A stretch of DNA of 27,027 nt from an uncultured Clostridia bacterium. GTDB taxonomy: Bacteria > Bacillota > Clostridia > Christensenellales > Aristaeellaceae. Made by a program: the position numbers and the translations under genes. The notes beneath the pieces are model-generated. The model was not told the DNA's origin, searched no databases, and was given only the letters and a program-made list of their open reading frames with translations. Positions 14,289 to 22,393 of the stretch are shown here, in pieces. Within the stretch, counting starts at the first letter, position 1; every line of letters begins with the position of its first letter. The DNA is taken from NCBI GenBank assembly GCA_934615235.1, contig CAKTTL010000033.1, positions 1 through 27,027 of the forward strand, read 5' to 3'.

Positions 14289-16469
14289 CTATTTCTTTAT
14301 CTTTTCCAGCGTAATCAGTTCGCTGAAATAATCGCCGTCCCGCCAGGTTGGGCGCAGCCCCAGCGCTTCCCAGTCCGCGCCGGTCAGCACCGTGCCCGTG
14401 CGCGTATCGCGATAGCGCGCCGCGCGGTCCAGTCCGCAAAGCGGAATCGTCCAATAGGCCGCCTCCTGTTCACAGTGCGGGCGGAAATAGGCGACCACCG
14501 CCCGTTCGTCGTCCTCCACCATCCAGCCGAACCACTTTTCCGGAGCGACGGACGGATTCAGGCGCATAAAACGGCCGCACGCCGCAAGCGGCTGCATATC
14601 GCGAAACAGCGCCGCCGCTTCCGTCATGGCGCGCTTCTCTTCGGCGCTCAGCGCCGTCACATCCAGCTCGAAGCCCGCATTGAACAGAGCGCACACATCC
14701 TGCCGCAGTTTCGCAGGCGTAGCGCGCTTCGTCTGGTGATTGGGCGAAGCGGCGATGTGGCTGGTAATGACCTCCGGCGGGAAGAAGATGGACGCGGCGT
14801 TCTGCTGCGTCAGCCGGTCCACCGGATCGGTGTTGTCGGTGAGCCAACCCTGCGCGCAGTAGCACAGCATGCCGTAGTCAAACCGCCCGCCGCCGGAAGC
14901 GCAATTCTCGATCAACACCTGCGGATAGCAGCTGCGAATATGTTCGAACAGGCGATACGTGCCCAGCATGCAGCGATGGAACACTTCCCCCTGCTGCGCG
15001 GCGGGCCATGCTTCCGACTGCACCTGCGTCATGCGGCGGTTGTTGTCCCACTTGACGTAAGTGAAAATGCCCGTAGACAGCACGCTGTCTACGCAGGCAA
15101 TCAGGTAATCCTGCACCTCTTTGCGTGACATATCCAACACCAGCTGGTTGCGCCACTCCGTTCGCACCCGGCCCTCCGCGTGCAGGCACCAGTCCGGATG
15201 CCTGCGATACAGTTCGCTGTCCGGGGAAATCATCTCCGGCTCCAGCCAGATTCCCAGCGGCAGCGGGAAGGAGCGCAGCGGCTCGAACCCCTTCGGGAAT
15301 TTCGTCTCACAGGGGAACCAGTCGCCCAGCGAGCTGTCCGCGCGCTCGCGGTGGCCGAACCAGCCGTCGTCGACGACCATCAGGCGAATGCCCATGCCCC
15401 GCGCGGTTTCCGCGATTTTCCGCAGCCGCGCTTCATCGATGTTGAAATAGCAGGCTTCCCATGTGTTCAGCAGCACGGGACGCGGCTGGCCGCGCCAGTT
15501 TCTCGGCGTAAGGCGTCGCCGCACGAAAGGATGCAGACAGGCGCTGAGCCCGTTGAGCCCCTGCGCGGAATAAGAAAGCGCCGCTTCCGGCGTTTCAAAC
15601 CATTCGCCGGGCGCAAGGCGCCAGCTGAAACGCTGTGGATGAATCCCTCCCTGCAAGCGCAGAGAACCGTACTGATCCACCTCGCAGCGCAGGGTAAAGT
15701 TTCCGCTGTAAATCATGGACAGCCCGTAAACCTGCCCCTGCCGCTGATCCGCGCCCGGGCGCAGCAGGACGATATTCGGGTTATGCTGATGCGAGCTGAC
15801 GCCGCGAGTGGAACCGATTTCCGTCACGCCCGGCTGAAGTTGACGCACGCTCGGGGTAAACTCCCGCAGCGTCGTGCCGTCCAGCGTCAACAGCTCAAAG
15901 CGGCCGTCCTCCATGTCCACGCTGGCGCTCATCGCCTGCCGCACATACGCAACTCCTTCGCCGCCGTTGCGCACCGTCATGTGCCGTGTGATAACGCTTT
16001 CCTGCGGGAATAGGTGATAATACAGCGTCGCGCACAGGCCGTTGCAGGGGTCGCGCAGGAGAATTTCCAGCGTTTCCACTTCCTGCTCGTTTCCCTCCGC
16101 AAAGGGCAGCCCTGCCAGCGGCGCGCGTCCCCGCGCGATGCGATGCTCCACATAGCGCAGGTCGCATAGCGCATCCCCCGTCGCCTCCTGCTCCATCGCC
16201 AGCGCAGGCAGGCGGAAGTCGCTCAGCCCATAGGTGGGGCACTCATAATGCCGGTATTCCCGCGAGCATTTTGGCGAGTCGGCCGGCTGATGCTCCACCA
16301 GCCCCGCCCGCCGGTAAGGCGCGCGGTCGTACATCCCCGCCGGCAGTTCCTGAAGCGCGTCGCCCCAATAAAGGTGATGTACCTGACCGTCCTCTTCCAC
16401 CTGCATCACATAGCTGACCTGCGCGCCCCGCAGGTGGAAGCATTGCGTTTCCGCGTCAAATGTAATCAT
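14289..16469 (-). CDS. GH36 alpha-galactosidase
   Basis: Retaining alpha-galactosidase that removes alpha-1,6-galactose from raffinose-type or galactomannan oligosaccharides. The 726-residue protein has an N-terminal beta-supersandwich, the (beta/alpha)8 barrel with NTWEACYFN (335-343) and VVDDGWFGHR (365-374), the nucleophile Asp475 in YVKWDNNR, ENCASGGGRFDYGML (521-535), and the acid/base Asp545 in WLTDNTD. The nucleophile-to-acid spacing of 70 matches known GH36 enzymes. Two oddities: KWDNNR in place of the common KWDMNR, and a shortened loop before GIWLEPEM (about 397-405). There is no signal peptide, so it is cytoplasmic. I chose the ATG at 16469 (AAAGGA before it), 10 bases after the permease stop, over an ATG-type start 10 codons earlier that would overlap the permease gene. 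Confidence 0.95.
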   Translation of the reverse strand: MITFDAETQCFHLRGAQVSYVMQVEEDGQVHHLYWGDALQELPAGMYDRAPYRRAGLVEHQPADSPKCSREYRHYECPTYGLSDFRLPALAMEQEATGDALCDLRYVEHRIARGRAPLAGLPFAEGNEQEVETLEILLRDPCNGLCATLYYHLFPQESVITRHMTVRNGGEGVAYVRQAMSASVDMEDGRFELLTLDGTTLREFTPSVRQLQPGVTEIGSTRGVSSHQHNPNIVLLRPGADQRQGQVYGLSMIYSGNFTLRCEVDQYGSLRLQGGIHPQRFSWRLAPGEWFETPEAALSYSAQGLNGLSACLHPFVRRRLTPRNWRGQPRPVLLNTWEACYFNIDEARLRKIAETARGMGIRLMVVDDGWFGHRERADSSLGDWFPCETKFPKGFEPLRSFPLPLGIWLEPEMISPDSELYRRHPDWCLHAEGRVRTEWRNQLVLDMSRKEVQDYLIACVDSVLSTGIFTYVKWDNNRRMTQVQSEAWPAAQQGEVFHRCMLGTYRLFEHIRSCYPQVLIENCASGGGRFDYGMLCYCAQGWLTDNTDPVDRLTQQNAASIFFPPEVITSHIAASPNHQTKRATPAKLRQDVCALFNAGFELDVTALSAEEKRAMTEAAALFRDMQPLAACGRFMRLNPSVAPEKWFGWMVEDDERAVVAYFRPHCEQEAAYWTIPLCGLDRAARYRDTRTGTVLTGADWEALGLRPTWRDGDYFSELITLEKIKK

Positions 16470-16479
16470 AGCAAATCCT

Positions 16480-17397
16480 TTACTCTTTGATTGCGCCAAG
16501 CATAACGCCCTTCACGAAATACTTCTGAATGAAGGGATACACAGCCAGAATCGGCAGCGTGCTGACAACGATGGCGCAATATTTGACAATTTCCTTCAGC
16601 AGATACTGGTTCGCCGCCTGGCCGTTGAAGGCGGTCACCATGGAATCGGTGGTTTTATCGGTGATGAGCAGCTCGCGCAGAATCATTTGCAGCGGATAGA
16701 GGTCGCGGCGCTTTTGCAGATACACCAGCGCGTTATACCACGAGCCCCAGAACGTTACAGCATAGAAAAGGCCAATCGTCGCCAGCGACGCGGTGGACAG
16801 CGGCAAAACGATATGAAACAGCACCGTCAGATCGCCCGCGCCGTCAATCTCCGCCGATTCCAGCAGCGCTTTGGGCACGCTGTTAAAAGCCGTGCGCAGC
16901 ACGATAAGATTATAAACGCTCACCGCGCCGGGCAGCAGAAAGCCCCAGATGCTGTTCGTCAGCTTCAGCTGCGTCACCACCAGGTACGTCGGAATCATGC
17001 CGCCCGAAAAATACATCGTGAAAACGACCAGCGCCATCGTAACGCGCTTGAGCATGAAATCCGGATGCGAGAGAATGAACGCGCCCATGATGGTAATCAT
17101 CATGGAGATGCCCGTGCCCAGCACCACATACATCAGCGTGTTGCGATACCCCTGCCAGATGGTGTTCATGGAAATAATGGTGCGATAACCCTGAATGGAA
17201 AAACCCGCCGGGCGCAGCAGCAGACGGCCCATTTGAAAAGCGTATTCATCCGGGTTTGAGAAGGAGCAGAACACCACGTACAGCATGGGATACACCGTAA
17301 TGGCAATCAGCACCAGCATGACGACGTTGTTAATTTTATAGAAAATGCGCTCACCGCGCGTCGCCATGAACGGCACGTTCTTTTTTCCTGCTTTCAT
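16480..17397 (-). CDS. Carbohydrate ABC transporter permease (LplC/YtcP type)
   Basis: Inner-membrane CUT1 permease of 305 residues, closest in style to the LplC/YtcP group. It has six hydrophobic segments, the early motif YPMLYVVFCSFS, the EAA docking loop ESAEIDGAGDLTVLFHIVLPL (shown from the conserved Glu) and the typical C-terminus YPFIQKYFVKGVMLGAIKE. AGGAGG precedes the ATG. It lies 13 bases after the partner permease and 10 bases before the alpha-galactosidase start, so the three are one transcript. The link with GH36 suggests uptake of alpha-galactosides, but substrate is inference. Confidence 0.93.
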   Translation of the reverse strand: MKAGKKNVPFMATRGERIFYKINNVVMLVLIAITVYPMLYVVFCSFSNPDEYAFQMGRLLLRPAGFSIQGYRTIISMNTIWQGYRNTLMYVVLGTGISMMITIMGAFILSHPDFMLKRVTMALVVFTMYFSGGMIPTYLVVTQLKLTNSIWGFLLPGAVSVYNLIVLRTAFNSVPKALLESAEIDGAGDLTVLFHIVLPLSTASLATIGLFYAVTFWGSWYNALVYLQKRRDLYPLQMILRELLITDKTTDSMVTAFNGQAANQYLLKEIVKYCAIVVSTLPILAVYPFIQKYFVKGVMLGAIKE

Positions 17398-17410
17398 GTC
17401 GTCTTCCTCC

Positions 17411-18355
17411 TTACCACAGGCTGCTCTCGCTCATCTTGCGGGACATGGTGTTCGCTATGAGCAGCATGATCAGGTTAATCAGCGAATTGAAGATGTTCAC
17501 CGCAGCGCTGTAGCCGTAATCGTTATCCACAAAGCCCTTGCGGTATACGTAAGTCGAAATGATATCGCTGACCTCGTATGTCAGGGAAGACTGCAGCAGG
17601 AAGCTCTTCTCCCAGCTCAGGCTCATCAGCGAGCCGCAGGCCAGAATAAACTGAATCACGATCGTCTCTTTGATGCCAGGGAGAGTGACGGTAAGCGTCT
17701 GCTGCCAGCGGTTCGCGCCGTCAATGCGCGCCGCTTCGTACAGCGAAGGATCGATATTCGTCATGGCGGCGATATACAGAATCGACCCCCAGCCGAAAGA
17801 CTGCCAGATATACGACAGCACATAAATCGCACGATAGCAGGACGGATCGGAGATCAGCGAGCCCGTGTGCGATGTGATCGCGTTGACAAATGCGGTGATG
17901 AAGCCGTTGGAATTGGTAAACATCATCACCATGCTGCACACTACCACCGTAGAAATAAAATGCGGCAGATAGGTCGCCGTCTGAATGACGCGCTTATAGC
18001 GGAGGCTCTGCACCTCGTTGAGCAGCACGGCGAAGATGATCGGAACAGGAAACCCGAAAATCAGATTAAGAAAGCTCAGCACCAGCGTATTGCGCAGAAT
18101 GCGCCCGAAATATACCGAACCAAAGAACTCCGTAAAGTTGTCAAAGCCGACCCATTTCGACTTGGCAAGCCCCAGGAAGGGCTTGTAATTTTTGAAGGCA
18201 ACGATGTTGCCATACATGGGCCAGTAGCAGAAAAGCACAAAATACGTCATGACAGCAATCAGCATAAAATAGACCACCGGATGATTGCGGATATTCTGCC
18301 ACAAACGGATGATACGGCCGCGCTCGGAGCGCGGTTTCGAAATGCCCTGCGTCAT
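17411..18355 (-). CDS. Carbohydrate ABC transporter permease (LplB/YtrB-sugar type)
   Basis: Inner-membrane CUT1 permease of 314 residues, LplB-like: a basic N-terminus, then WPMYGNIVAFKNYKPFLG, six hydrophobic segments, the EAA loop YEAARIDGANRWQQTLTVTLPG, and the ending of the family (RKMSESSLW). The frame is open for 25 more codons upstream, but this passes through the intercistronic hairpin region. The ATG at 18355 has GGGGGAG eleven bases ahead, slightly far but the only reasonable site. It pairs with the permease at 16480 and receives substrate from the binding protein at 18473. Confidence 0.92.
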   Translation of the reverse strand: MTQGISKPRSERGRIIRLWQNIRNHPVVYFMLIAVMTYFVLFCYWPMYGNIVAFKNYKPFLGLAKSKWVGFDNFTEFFGSVYFGRILRNTLVLSFLNLIFGFPVPIIFAVLLNEVQSLRYKRVIQTATYLPHFISTVVVCSMVMMFTNSNGFITAFVNAITSHTGSLISDPSCYRAIYVLSYIWQSFGWGSILYIAAMTNIDPSLYEAARIDGANRWQQTLTVTLPGIKETIVIQFILACGSLMSLSWEKSFLLQSSLTYEVSDIISTYVYRKGFVDNDYGYSAAVNIFNSLINLIMLLIANTMSRKMSESSLW

Positions 18356-18413
18356 CGTTACTTCATCTCCCCCGTAAGGCTTGCGCGCCTGTGATAAACA
18401 AATCCTGCGATTG

Positions 18414-18450
18414 AAAAAGGCCGCCCCCACTCAGGAGCAGGAGCGGCCTT
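18414..18450 (-). terminator. Terminator-like hairpin between binding-protein and permease genes
   Basis: On the minus strand AAGGCCGC pairs with GCGGCCTT, followed by a short run of five T, 22 bases after the binding-protein stop. It would end part of the transcripts and lower permease expression relative to the binding protein. Confidence 0.75.
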
Positions 18451-18472
18451 GCCGATAATACGATCGAAGCGA

Positions 18473-20122
18473 TTACTGCTCCAGACCGTTGAGTTTTTCC
18501 GCGCGAGCCTGATAGCGGCTGTAGGCGGCCTGATAAACTTCGGTCAGCTGGGTCAGACCCATGCTGTTCAGCGTCTCGACATAGCTGTCAAAGTTGTCCA
18601 GAGACTCGATGCCGGTGATGAACTTCAGCATCATCTCGTCGCGGTAGGTTTCCACGTCGGTCTTGTACTTGCTGATGATCTCGGCCTCTTCGTCGGTGAA
18701 GGTCACGGCGAAATCCGGGAAGATTCCGTCATAGCCGCACTGGGTGTACAGGTCGATGGTCTGCGGCTGCACGCCGTAGCAGTACTTGGAGGTCTTGATG
18801 TAGTTCACGTCGCTGTCGGAGGTGCCGTCCAGCTCCCAGATGTACTGGCAGAGCTTATCCTCGGTGGAGGCTTCGCTCATGTCGTTGTACTGCGGATAGC
18901 CGTACTCGTTGATGGTATAGGCAACGTCCTTGATGCCGTAGGTGTTGAGGTAGTTGATGGTGGGATTATGCAGCGCATCGAGGAAAGCGACGCACTCGTT
19001 CAGGTGTTCGGTGGTGGAGACGATGTACTTGGCGTTGCCAATGTCCAGACGATAGCTGGTGTACATCACATGGGTCAGATCGTCGCTGTCGTTCAGCTTG
19101 GGCATCTGAGCGGCCACCAGCGCGGCGTCGGGGTTTTCCTTTTCGACCACGTTATAGTAGTTGGCGGTGTAGCCCACGGTGTGGTTGCAGATCGCGCCCG
19201 CATCGCCGTTAGCGATCATGGACCAGCTCTCGTTGGAGGTGTCGGTCATGAAGTCGGGGTTGATCAGGCCTTCGCTGTACCACATGTTCAGCGTCGCCAG
19301 ATAATCCTTGTACTCAGGAGAAGCGGGGCCGTAAGCGACCTCGTGGGTATCCTGACGGATGTAGAAGTTACGCGCATCGATGTTCCAGGCGCAGGAGAAG
19401 GCGTTGCGGCTCTTCCAGTAGCCGGACTTGTTCAGCGCGAGAGGATACTTCACGCCGTTGGCCTTGAAGGCGCGCAGCATTTCAGTCCAGTCGTCGATGG
19501 TGGTGGGCACTTCCAGACCCGCGGCCTTCAGATAGTCGCTGCGGATCATCAGGCCCCACATGCAGGTGTTGGAGGTCTGCGAACCGGAAACCATGCAGCC
19601 AAGGCGCATGTTGCGGCCGGAGTCGTCCACCGCGCCGGCGGCCAGATACGGCACGTCCATCACAGTGCTCCAGTAGTTGGGGGTGGTGTCGGCGTTCACG
19701 ATTTCGGAATAATCCGCCAGGAAGCCGTCCGCGTAGGCCATGGCCACGCCGCCGGGATAATAGCTGTCCACAGCGCCCTTCATGATGATGTCCGGCAGAT
19801 CGCTCGGATCGCTGATCATCAGAGAGAAGGAAGTCGCCACGTCGTCAGCGGAGGGGCAGATGAACTCCAGGTTGACGTTCATCAGCTTCTCCATTTCCTT
19901 CACGATCGCGAAATCGTTATAGGAGCTGGCGAAGGAAGCATAATCGGAGTCCATCGGCAGCCAGATCTTCAGCGTCACGCCGCCCAGATCCGGAATGCCA
20001 TTTTCGTCGCAGTTGAACAGCGTCGTGCCCTTCACTGCCTCTGCCGTCGTTTCAGCTGCCGCCATGGAGCCGAAGCTCAGCATCATGGCCAGGGCAAGCA
20101 CGATACAGAAAAGCTTTTTCAT
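18473..20122 (-). CDS. Extracellular sugar-binding protein (LplA/YtcQ type)
   Basis: Family 1 solute-binding protein of 549 residues, the size of LplA-type proteins that serve LplB/LplC permeases, which are exactly the next two genes. The signal peptide (MKKLF, a Leu/Ala/Met core, SMAAAET) has no lipobox cysteine at the cleavage site, so signal peptidase I cleavage is predicted. The mature protein begins acidic and contains LKIWLPMDSDYASF and later GYPQYNDMSEAS. I chose the ATG at 20122 since GGAGGG lies ahead and the signal peptide starts there; the frame continues 27 codons upstream without family character. First gene of the alpha-galactosidase operon, with a promoter at 20186-20214. Confidence 0.92.
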   Translation of the reverse strand: MKKLFCIVLALAMMLSFGSMAAAETTAEAVKGTTLFNCDENGIPDLGGVTLKIWLPMDSDYASFASSYNDFAIVKEMEKLMNVNLEFICPSADDVATSFSLMISDPSDLPDIIMKGAVDSYYPGGVAMAYADGFLADYSEIVNADTTPNYWSTVMDVPYLAAGAVDDSGRNMRLGCMVSGSQTSNTCMWGLMIRSDYLKAAGLEVPTTIDDWTEMLRAFKANGVKYPLALNKSGYWKSRNAFSCAWNIDARNFYIRQDTHEVAYGPASPEYKDYLATLNMWYSEGLINPDFMTDTSNESWSMIANGDAGAICNHTVGYTANYYNVVEKENPDAALVAAQMPKLNDSDDLTHVMYTSYRLDIGNAKYIVSTTEHLNECVAFLDALHNPTINYLNTYGIKDVAYTINEYGYPQYNDMSEASTEDKLCQYIWELDGTSDSDVNYIKTSKYCYGVQPQTIDLYTQCGYDGIFPDFAVTFTDEEAEIISKYKTDVETYRDEMMLKFITGIESLDNFDSYVETLNSMGLTQLTEVYQAAYSRYQARAEKLNGLEQ

Positions 20123-20185
20123 AGTGTCTTTCCCTCCATTTTTTGTATTTGCGTCAGGTTCTGCCCGCCGCATTTTCTGTGCGTT

Positions 20186-20214
20186 ATCATAGCATCGCAT
20201 CACTTGATTGAAAA
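20186..20214 (-). promoter_or_regulatory. Promoter of the alpha-galactosidase operon
   Basis: On the minus strand TTTTCA (20209-20214), 17 bases, TATGAT (20186-20191), with TGC before the -10 (extended). The weak -35 fits an activator-dependent promoter, such as an AraC protein bound just upstream. Confidence 0.6.
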
Positions 20215-20218
20215 GTAT

Positions 20219-20263
20219 ACAATCACTATGTCCTATTGTCAGATTCTAACCATTTGTCTGGTT
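20219..20263. promoter_or_regulatory. Possible operator sites upstream of the sugar operon promoter
   Basis: Two inverted repeats lie directly upstream of the -35: ACAAT-N11-ATTGT (20219-20239) and AACCA-N6-TGGTT (20248-20263). Their position is where an AraC-type activator would bind. Short repeats of this kind can arise by chance, so this is a suggestion. Confidence 0.35.
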
Positions 20264-20317
20264 GTAAACACAAAAACCGCGATAAAAAGCAAGGCGTAAG
20301 AACATTGAACGGGCATT

Positions 20318-20484
20318 TAAGGCAATCCCGCACAATGTCATGCAAAAGCTGACGGATGCCTTTGCGTCATCCGCTTCCTGCATCTTTCTTGAAGCAGCGC
20401 AAATAACACCTGTGAAATCTGCAATTCGCATTCTGCGTAAATTCATCTCGTCATTCTTCGCGCGAATTATACGGTATTGCCTTA
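20318..20484 (-). repeat. 167-bp MITE-like repeat with terminal inverted repeats, copy B
   Basis: Inverted relative to copy A (3534-3699) and similar along its whole length. Ends TAAGGCAATCCCGCACAAT (20318-20336) and its counterpart 20466-20484 are imperfect inverted repeats, again bounded by TA. On the minus strand it contains a frame from 20446 (MNLRRMRIADFTG...) that stays open past the element end to 20246; the same start is in copy A but with an early stop. The frame has no ribosome binding site that I can see, so I treat it as a by-product of the repeat. Confidence 0.8.
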
Positions 20485-20559
20485 ATGAATGAAAAAGACA
20501 CAGAATCTTCCTCATCTGTCTGCAGTGCAAAAAACTGCAAAATTCCAAATCAGCCCGGG

Positions 20560-20588
20560 TTGATTTTCCCTTTTCCCCGTGGTAGAAT
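20560..20588 (+). promoter_or_regulatory. Promoter of the truncated hydrolase gene
   Basis: TTGATT (20560-20565), 17 bases, TAGAAT (20583-20588). A small palindrome (TGCAGT...ACTGCA, 20521-20539) lies just upstream. The rest of 20485-20706 holds only this promoter and a leader hairpin. Confidence 0.6.
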
Positions 20589-20611
20589 AAATTTGTTGTC
20601 AAATTGCACAG

Positions 20612-20635
20612 AAAGGCCGCCGAGACGCGGCTTTT
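20612..20635 (+). other. Leader hairpin before the truncated hydrolase gene
   Basis: AAAGGCCGC and GCGGCTTTT pair with one bulged G and a 6-base loop, ending in TTTT. It lies between promoter and gene and could act as an attenuator or as a weak terminator. Confidence 0.4.
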
Positions 20636-20706
20636 CAAATGCGTAGCAGTTAGATGAAATTAACTCAAATCATTGTTTCCGTTCCCAGACCGCGAGGAGG
20701 CGACGT

Positions 20707-21162
20707 ATGCTCATTCTCCCCAAATGCTACCGGCGCGACTGTTTTCTGGTCGCGCCCCTGCCGCAGCCGCGGCATATCGTCGCCGTCTCGCCCGGCGAAG
20801 TGCCCTGGAACGACGCGGAAAAAGCGCGCATGAAGGCGCTGAATGAAAAGGACGTCGCTATCGATTTCGCTTTCATGGTGCTGGTAGAAAAGTTCATGCG
20901 CCACGGACAGGAGAACGTGCCGGATTACATGATCTCCGGCTCGCGCGGCGATTTTTCCGGCACGGGCGATATTCACTTTTTCTACAGCGCCGACGAGGTG
21001 CTCTACGGCGCTTTGCCGGATTTTGAATCCGCCTGCCGGCGCGCAAACGTTCCCTGCACCGCCTTCGCCCGGCCGGAAATGGTGCATTGCTATTGCATGC
21101 TGCCGTATTTCAAAGAGGCGAGAGAAGATTTCGCCAGGATCACGGCGATATTAAAACAGTAA
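20707..21162 (+). CDS. C-terminal half of an alpha/beta-hydrolase (carboxylesterase-like)
   Basis: A 151-residue protein that matches, from memory of the family, only the C-terminal half of alpha/beta-hydrolase-3 (esterase/lipase) proteins. IVAVSPGEVPW (25-34) corresponds to the strand after the nucleophile region, DIHFFYSADEVLY (88-100) carries the catalytic Asp96, and RPEMVHCYCMLPYF carries the catalytic His127. The oxyanion HGGG motif and the GDSAG nucleophile elbow are missing, as nothing resembling them is encoded upstream. Full-length members have about 290-330 residues. It nevertheless has a good GAGGAGG ribosome binding site, a promoter at 20560 and no stops, and the next gene follows 18 bases later. 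Either a decayed gene or a non-catalytic remnant with a new role. Confidence 0.65.
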   Translation: MLILPKCYRRDCFLVAPLPQPRHIVAVSPGEVPWNDAEKARMKALNEKDVAIDFAFMVLVEKFMRHGQENVPDYMISGSRGDFSGTGDIHFFYSADEVLYGALPDFESACRRANVPCTAFARPEMVHCYCMLPYFKEAREDFARITAILKQ

Positions 21163-21180
21163 ACAGGGAGGCAGTTTATT

Positions 21181-21672
21181 ATGATCTTTCAGGTGCTTTT
21201 AGAGGGACTTGGGCTGGGTGTTCTGCTCGTTCTGGTCTGCTGGTTCGGCATCCGCAAGGGCGCGGTCGGCATGGTGCATCTTTATCACGAGGACGTACAG
21301 GAGCGCTGCGTGAAGCTCGGCCTGACGACACGCGAAAAAATCAGGCGGAACAGCCTGCTTTTCAAAGCCTGCTGCCTTCCGGGGTATATCGCCTACGTGC
21401 TCGTCTGCGTATACGCCGTCAACGGAACGAGCGGCTTCTGGACGGGCCTGTGGCAGCTGTTCGTCATTCTGTCCGTCATGAATCTGATCGACCGCTTCCT
21501 CGTGGACGGCTGGTGGGTCGGGCATACAAAAGCCTGGACGATCCCCGGCACGGAAGATCTCAAGCCGTATATCACCCGCCGCGACAAACTCGTCAAATGG
21601 ATCGGCGGCACGGTCGGCTTAGCGGTGATTTCGGCGGCGCTCGCGGGGATCATGACGCTTTTCGTCCGCTGA
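21181..21672 (+). CDS. Small integral membrane protein, unrecognised
   Basis: A 163-residue protein with about four hydrophobic segments: residues 5-22, about 62-80, about 86-103 (a WQLFVILSVMNLIDRFLVDGWW block) and 140-160. A basic, polar loop of about 40 residues (HLYHEDVQERCVKLGL...) lies after the first segment. I do not recognise the family. The ATG follows GGGAGG, 18 bases after the truncated hydrolase, so the two share a transcript. It converges on the gene at 21728. Confidence 0.75.
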   Translation: MIFQVLLEGLGLGVLLVLVCWFGIRKGAVGMVHLYHEDVQERCVKLGLTTREKIRRNSLLFKACCLPGYIAYVLVCVYAVNGTSGFWTGLWQLFVILSVMNLIDRFLVDGWWVGHTKAWTIPGTEDLKPYITRRDKLVKWIGGTVGLAVISAALAGIMTLFVR

Positions 21673-21681
21673 CGGGCGATT

Positions 21682-21705
21682 TTTTCGCGCGCTTTCGCGC
21701 GGAAA
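21682..21705. other. Hairpin between convergent genes
   Basis: TTTTCGCGCG and CGCGCGGAAA form a 10-base-pair stem (one G-T pair) with loop CTTT, 9 bases after the membrane-protein stop. It lacks a proper T-run on either strand but is well placed to end both converging transcripts. Confidence 0.5.
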
Positions 21706-21727
21706 GGATAAACCGTCCGCCTCCCGC

Positions 21728-22228
21728 TTACGCGCTCATCCTGCAAATCGCCTCGATCCCCCGCCTGTAAAGCCCCTTCAGCGTATCGATGCAATACGTC
21801 CTCGCGCATTCCTTCTCGTAAAGCTCGGGCAGTTCGGAAAACGGCAGCCGGTCGATCGCATGGCGCTGCACCGCCCATCGTTCCCGCTCGCAAAGGCCTT
21901 CCAGCCACGATTCCACGAGGCGGCAACGGTACTGCGCCACAAGAAGCTCCTGCTGCGCGGCCAGCAGCACGGACGCATACGGGTTCAGCCGGTCGCCGCC
22001 GTCCGCGGCCTCGATGGCAAGCTTTGCCGCCGGATCGCCCGGCATCCCGCCGCGGCCGCCGACCATCACAGGCCGCGCGGCCAGCGCGTTGATTTCAATC
22101 AGCTTTTCCGGTTCCTTCGTCTTTTCATACAGCTTTTCCAGCAGCGTAATCTCCTCGCGCAGGCAGTTGGCGCGGGCTCGCGTTTCGCGATAGCCATATA
22201 GAATCGCAACGATCTTTTCTTTTTCCAT
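21728..22228 (-). CDS. Phage-like RinA/ArpU-type putative regulator
   Basis: A 166-residue protein. Residues 14-45 are a charged helix, probably coiled coil (CLREEITLLEKLYEKTKEPEKL). A Gly-rich link (MVGGRGGMPGDP, 55-66) follows. The C-terminal part (about 80-165, LCERERWAVQRHAIDR... YCIDTLKGLYRRGIEAICR) reads like the sigma-region-4-like helix-turn-helix of the RinA/ArpU phage late-gene regulators. Assignment is by pattern only. The ATG at 22228 follows GGAGGAG; the frame extends 34 codons further but into the promoter. No other phage gene is nearby. It is transcribed divergently from the XRE cluster. Confidence 0.6.
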   Translation of the reverse strand: MEKEKIVAILYGYRETRARANCLREEITLLEKLYEKTKEPEKLIEINALAARPVMVGGRGGMPGDPAAKLAIEAADGGDRLNPYASVLLAAQQELLVAQYRCRLVESWLEGLCERERWAVQRHAIDRLPFSELPELYEKECARTYCIDTLKGLYRRGIEAICRMSA

Positions 22229-22267
22229 TTCGATATTTTCTCCTCCCGAACATTGCGTTTTGCGATT

Positions 22268-22296
22268 ATTATAAGCGCTGCTCCTCCATTTGTCAA
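22268..22296 (-). promoter_or_regulatory. Consensus promoter of the RinA/ArpU-like gene
   Basis: On the minus strand TTGACA (22291-22296), 17 bases, TATAAT (22268-22273): perfect consensus. About 40 bases separate the -10 from the start codon. Confidence 0.85.
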
Positions 22297-22338
22297 CGCA
22301 TTTCGTGATATTTTTGCCCTTTATTTTCATATCCGCAC

Positions 22339-22367
22339 TTGATTTTCAGCGCCGAATGCGATATACT
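22339..22367 (+). promoter_or_regulatory. Promoter of the XRE/DUF1934 cluster
   Basis: TTGATT (22339-22344), 17 bases, TATACT (22362-22367), 26 bases before the XRE start codon. Divergent from the promoter at 22268; the two are 42 bases apart. Confidence 0.75.
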
Positions 22368-22393
22368 CAGTCTGGTGAGGAGGAGGGAGAACC

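Noticed and set aside
18449..20299. 616-codon open frame on the plus strand
   Set aside because: Antisense to the LplA-like binding protein; His/Val/Gly-rich translation typical of a mirror frame.
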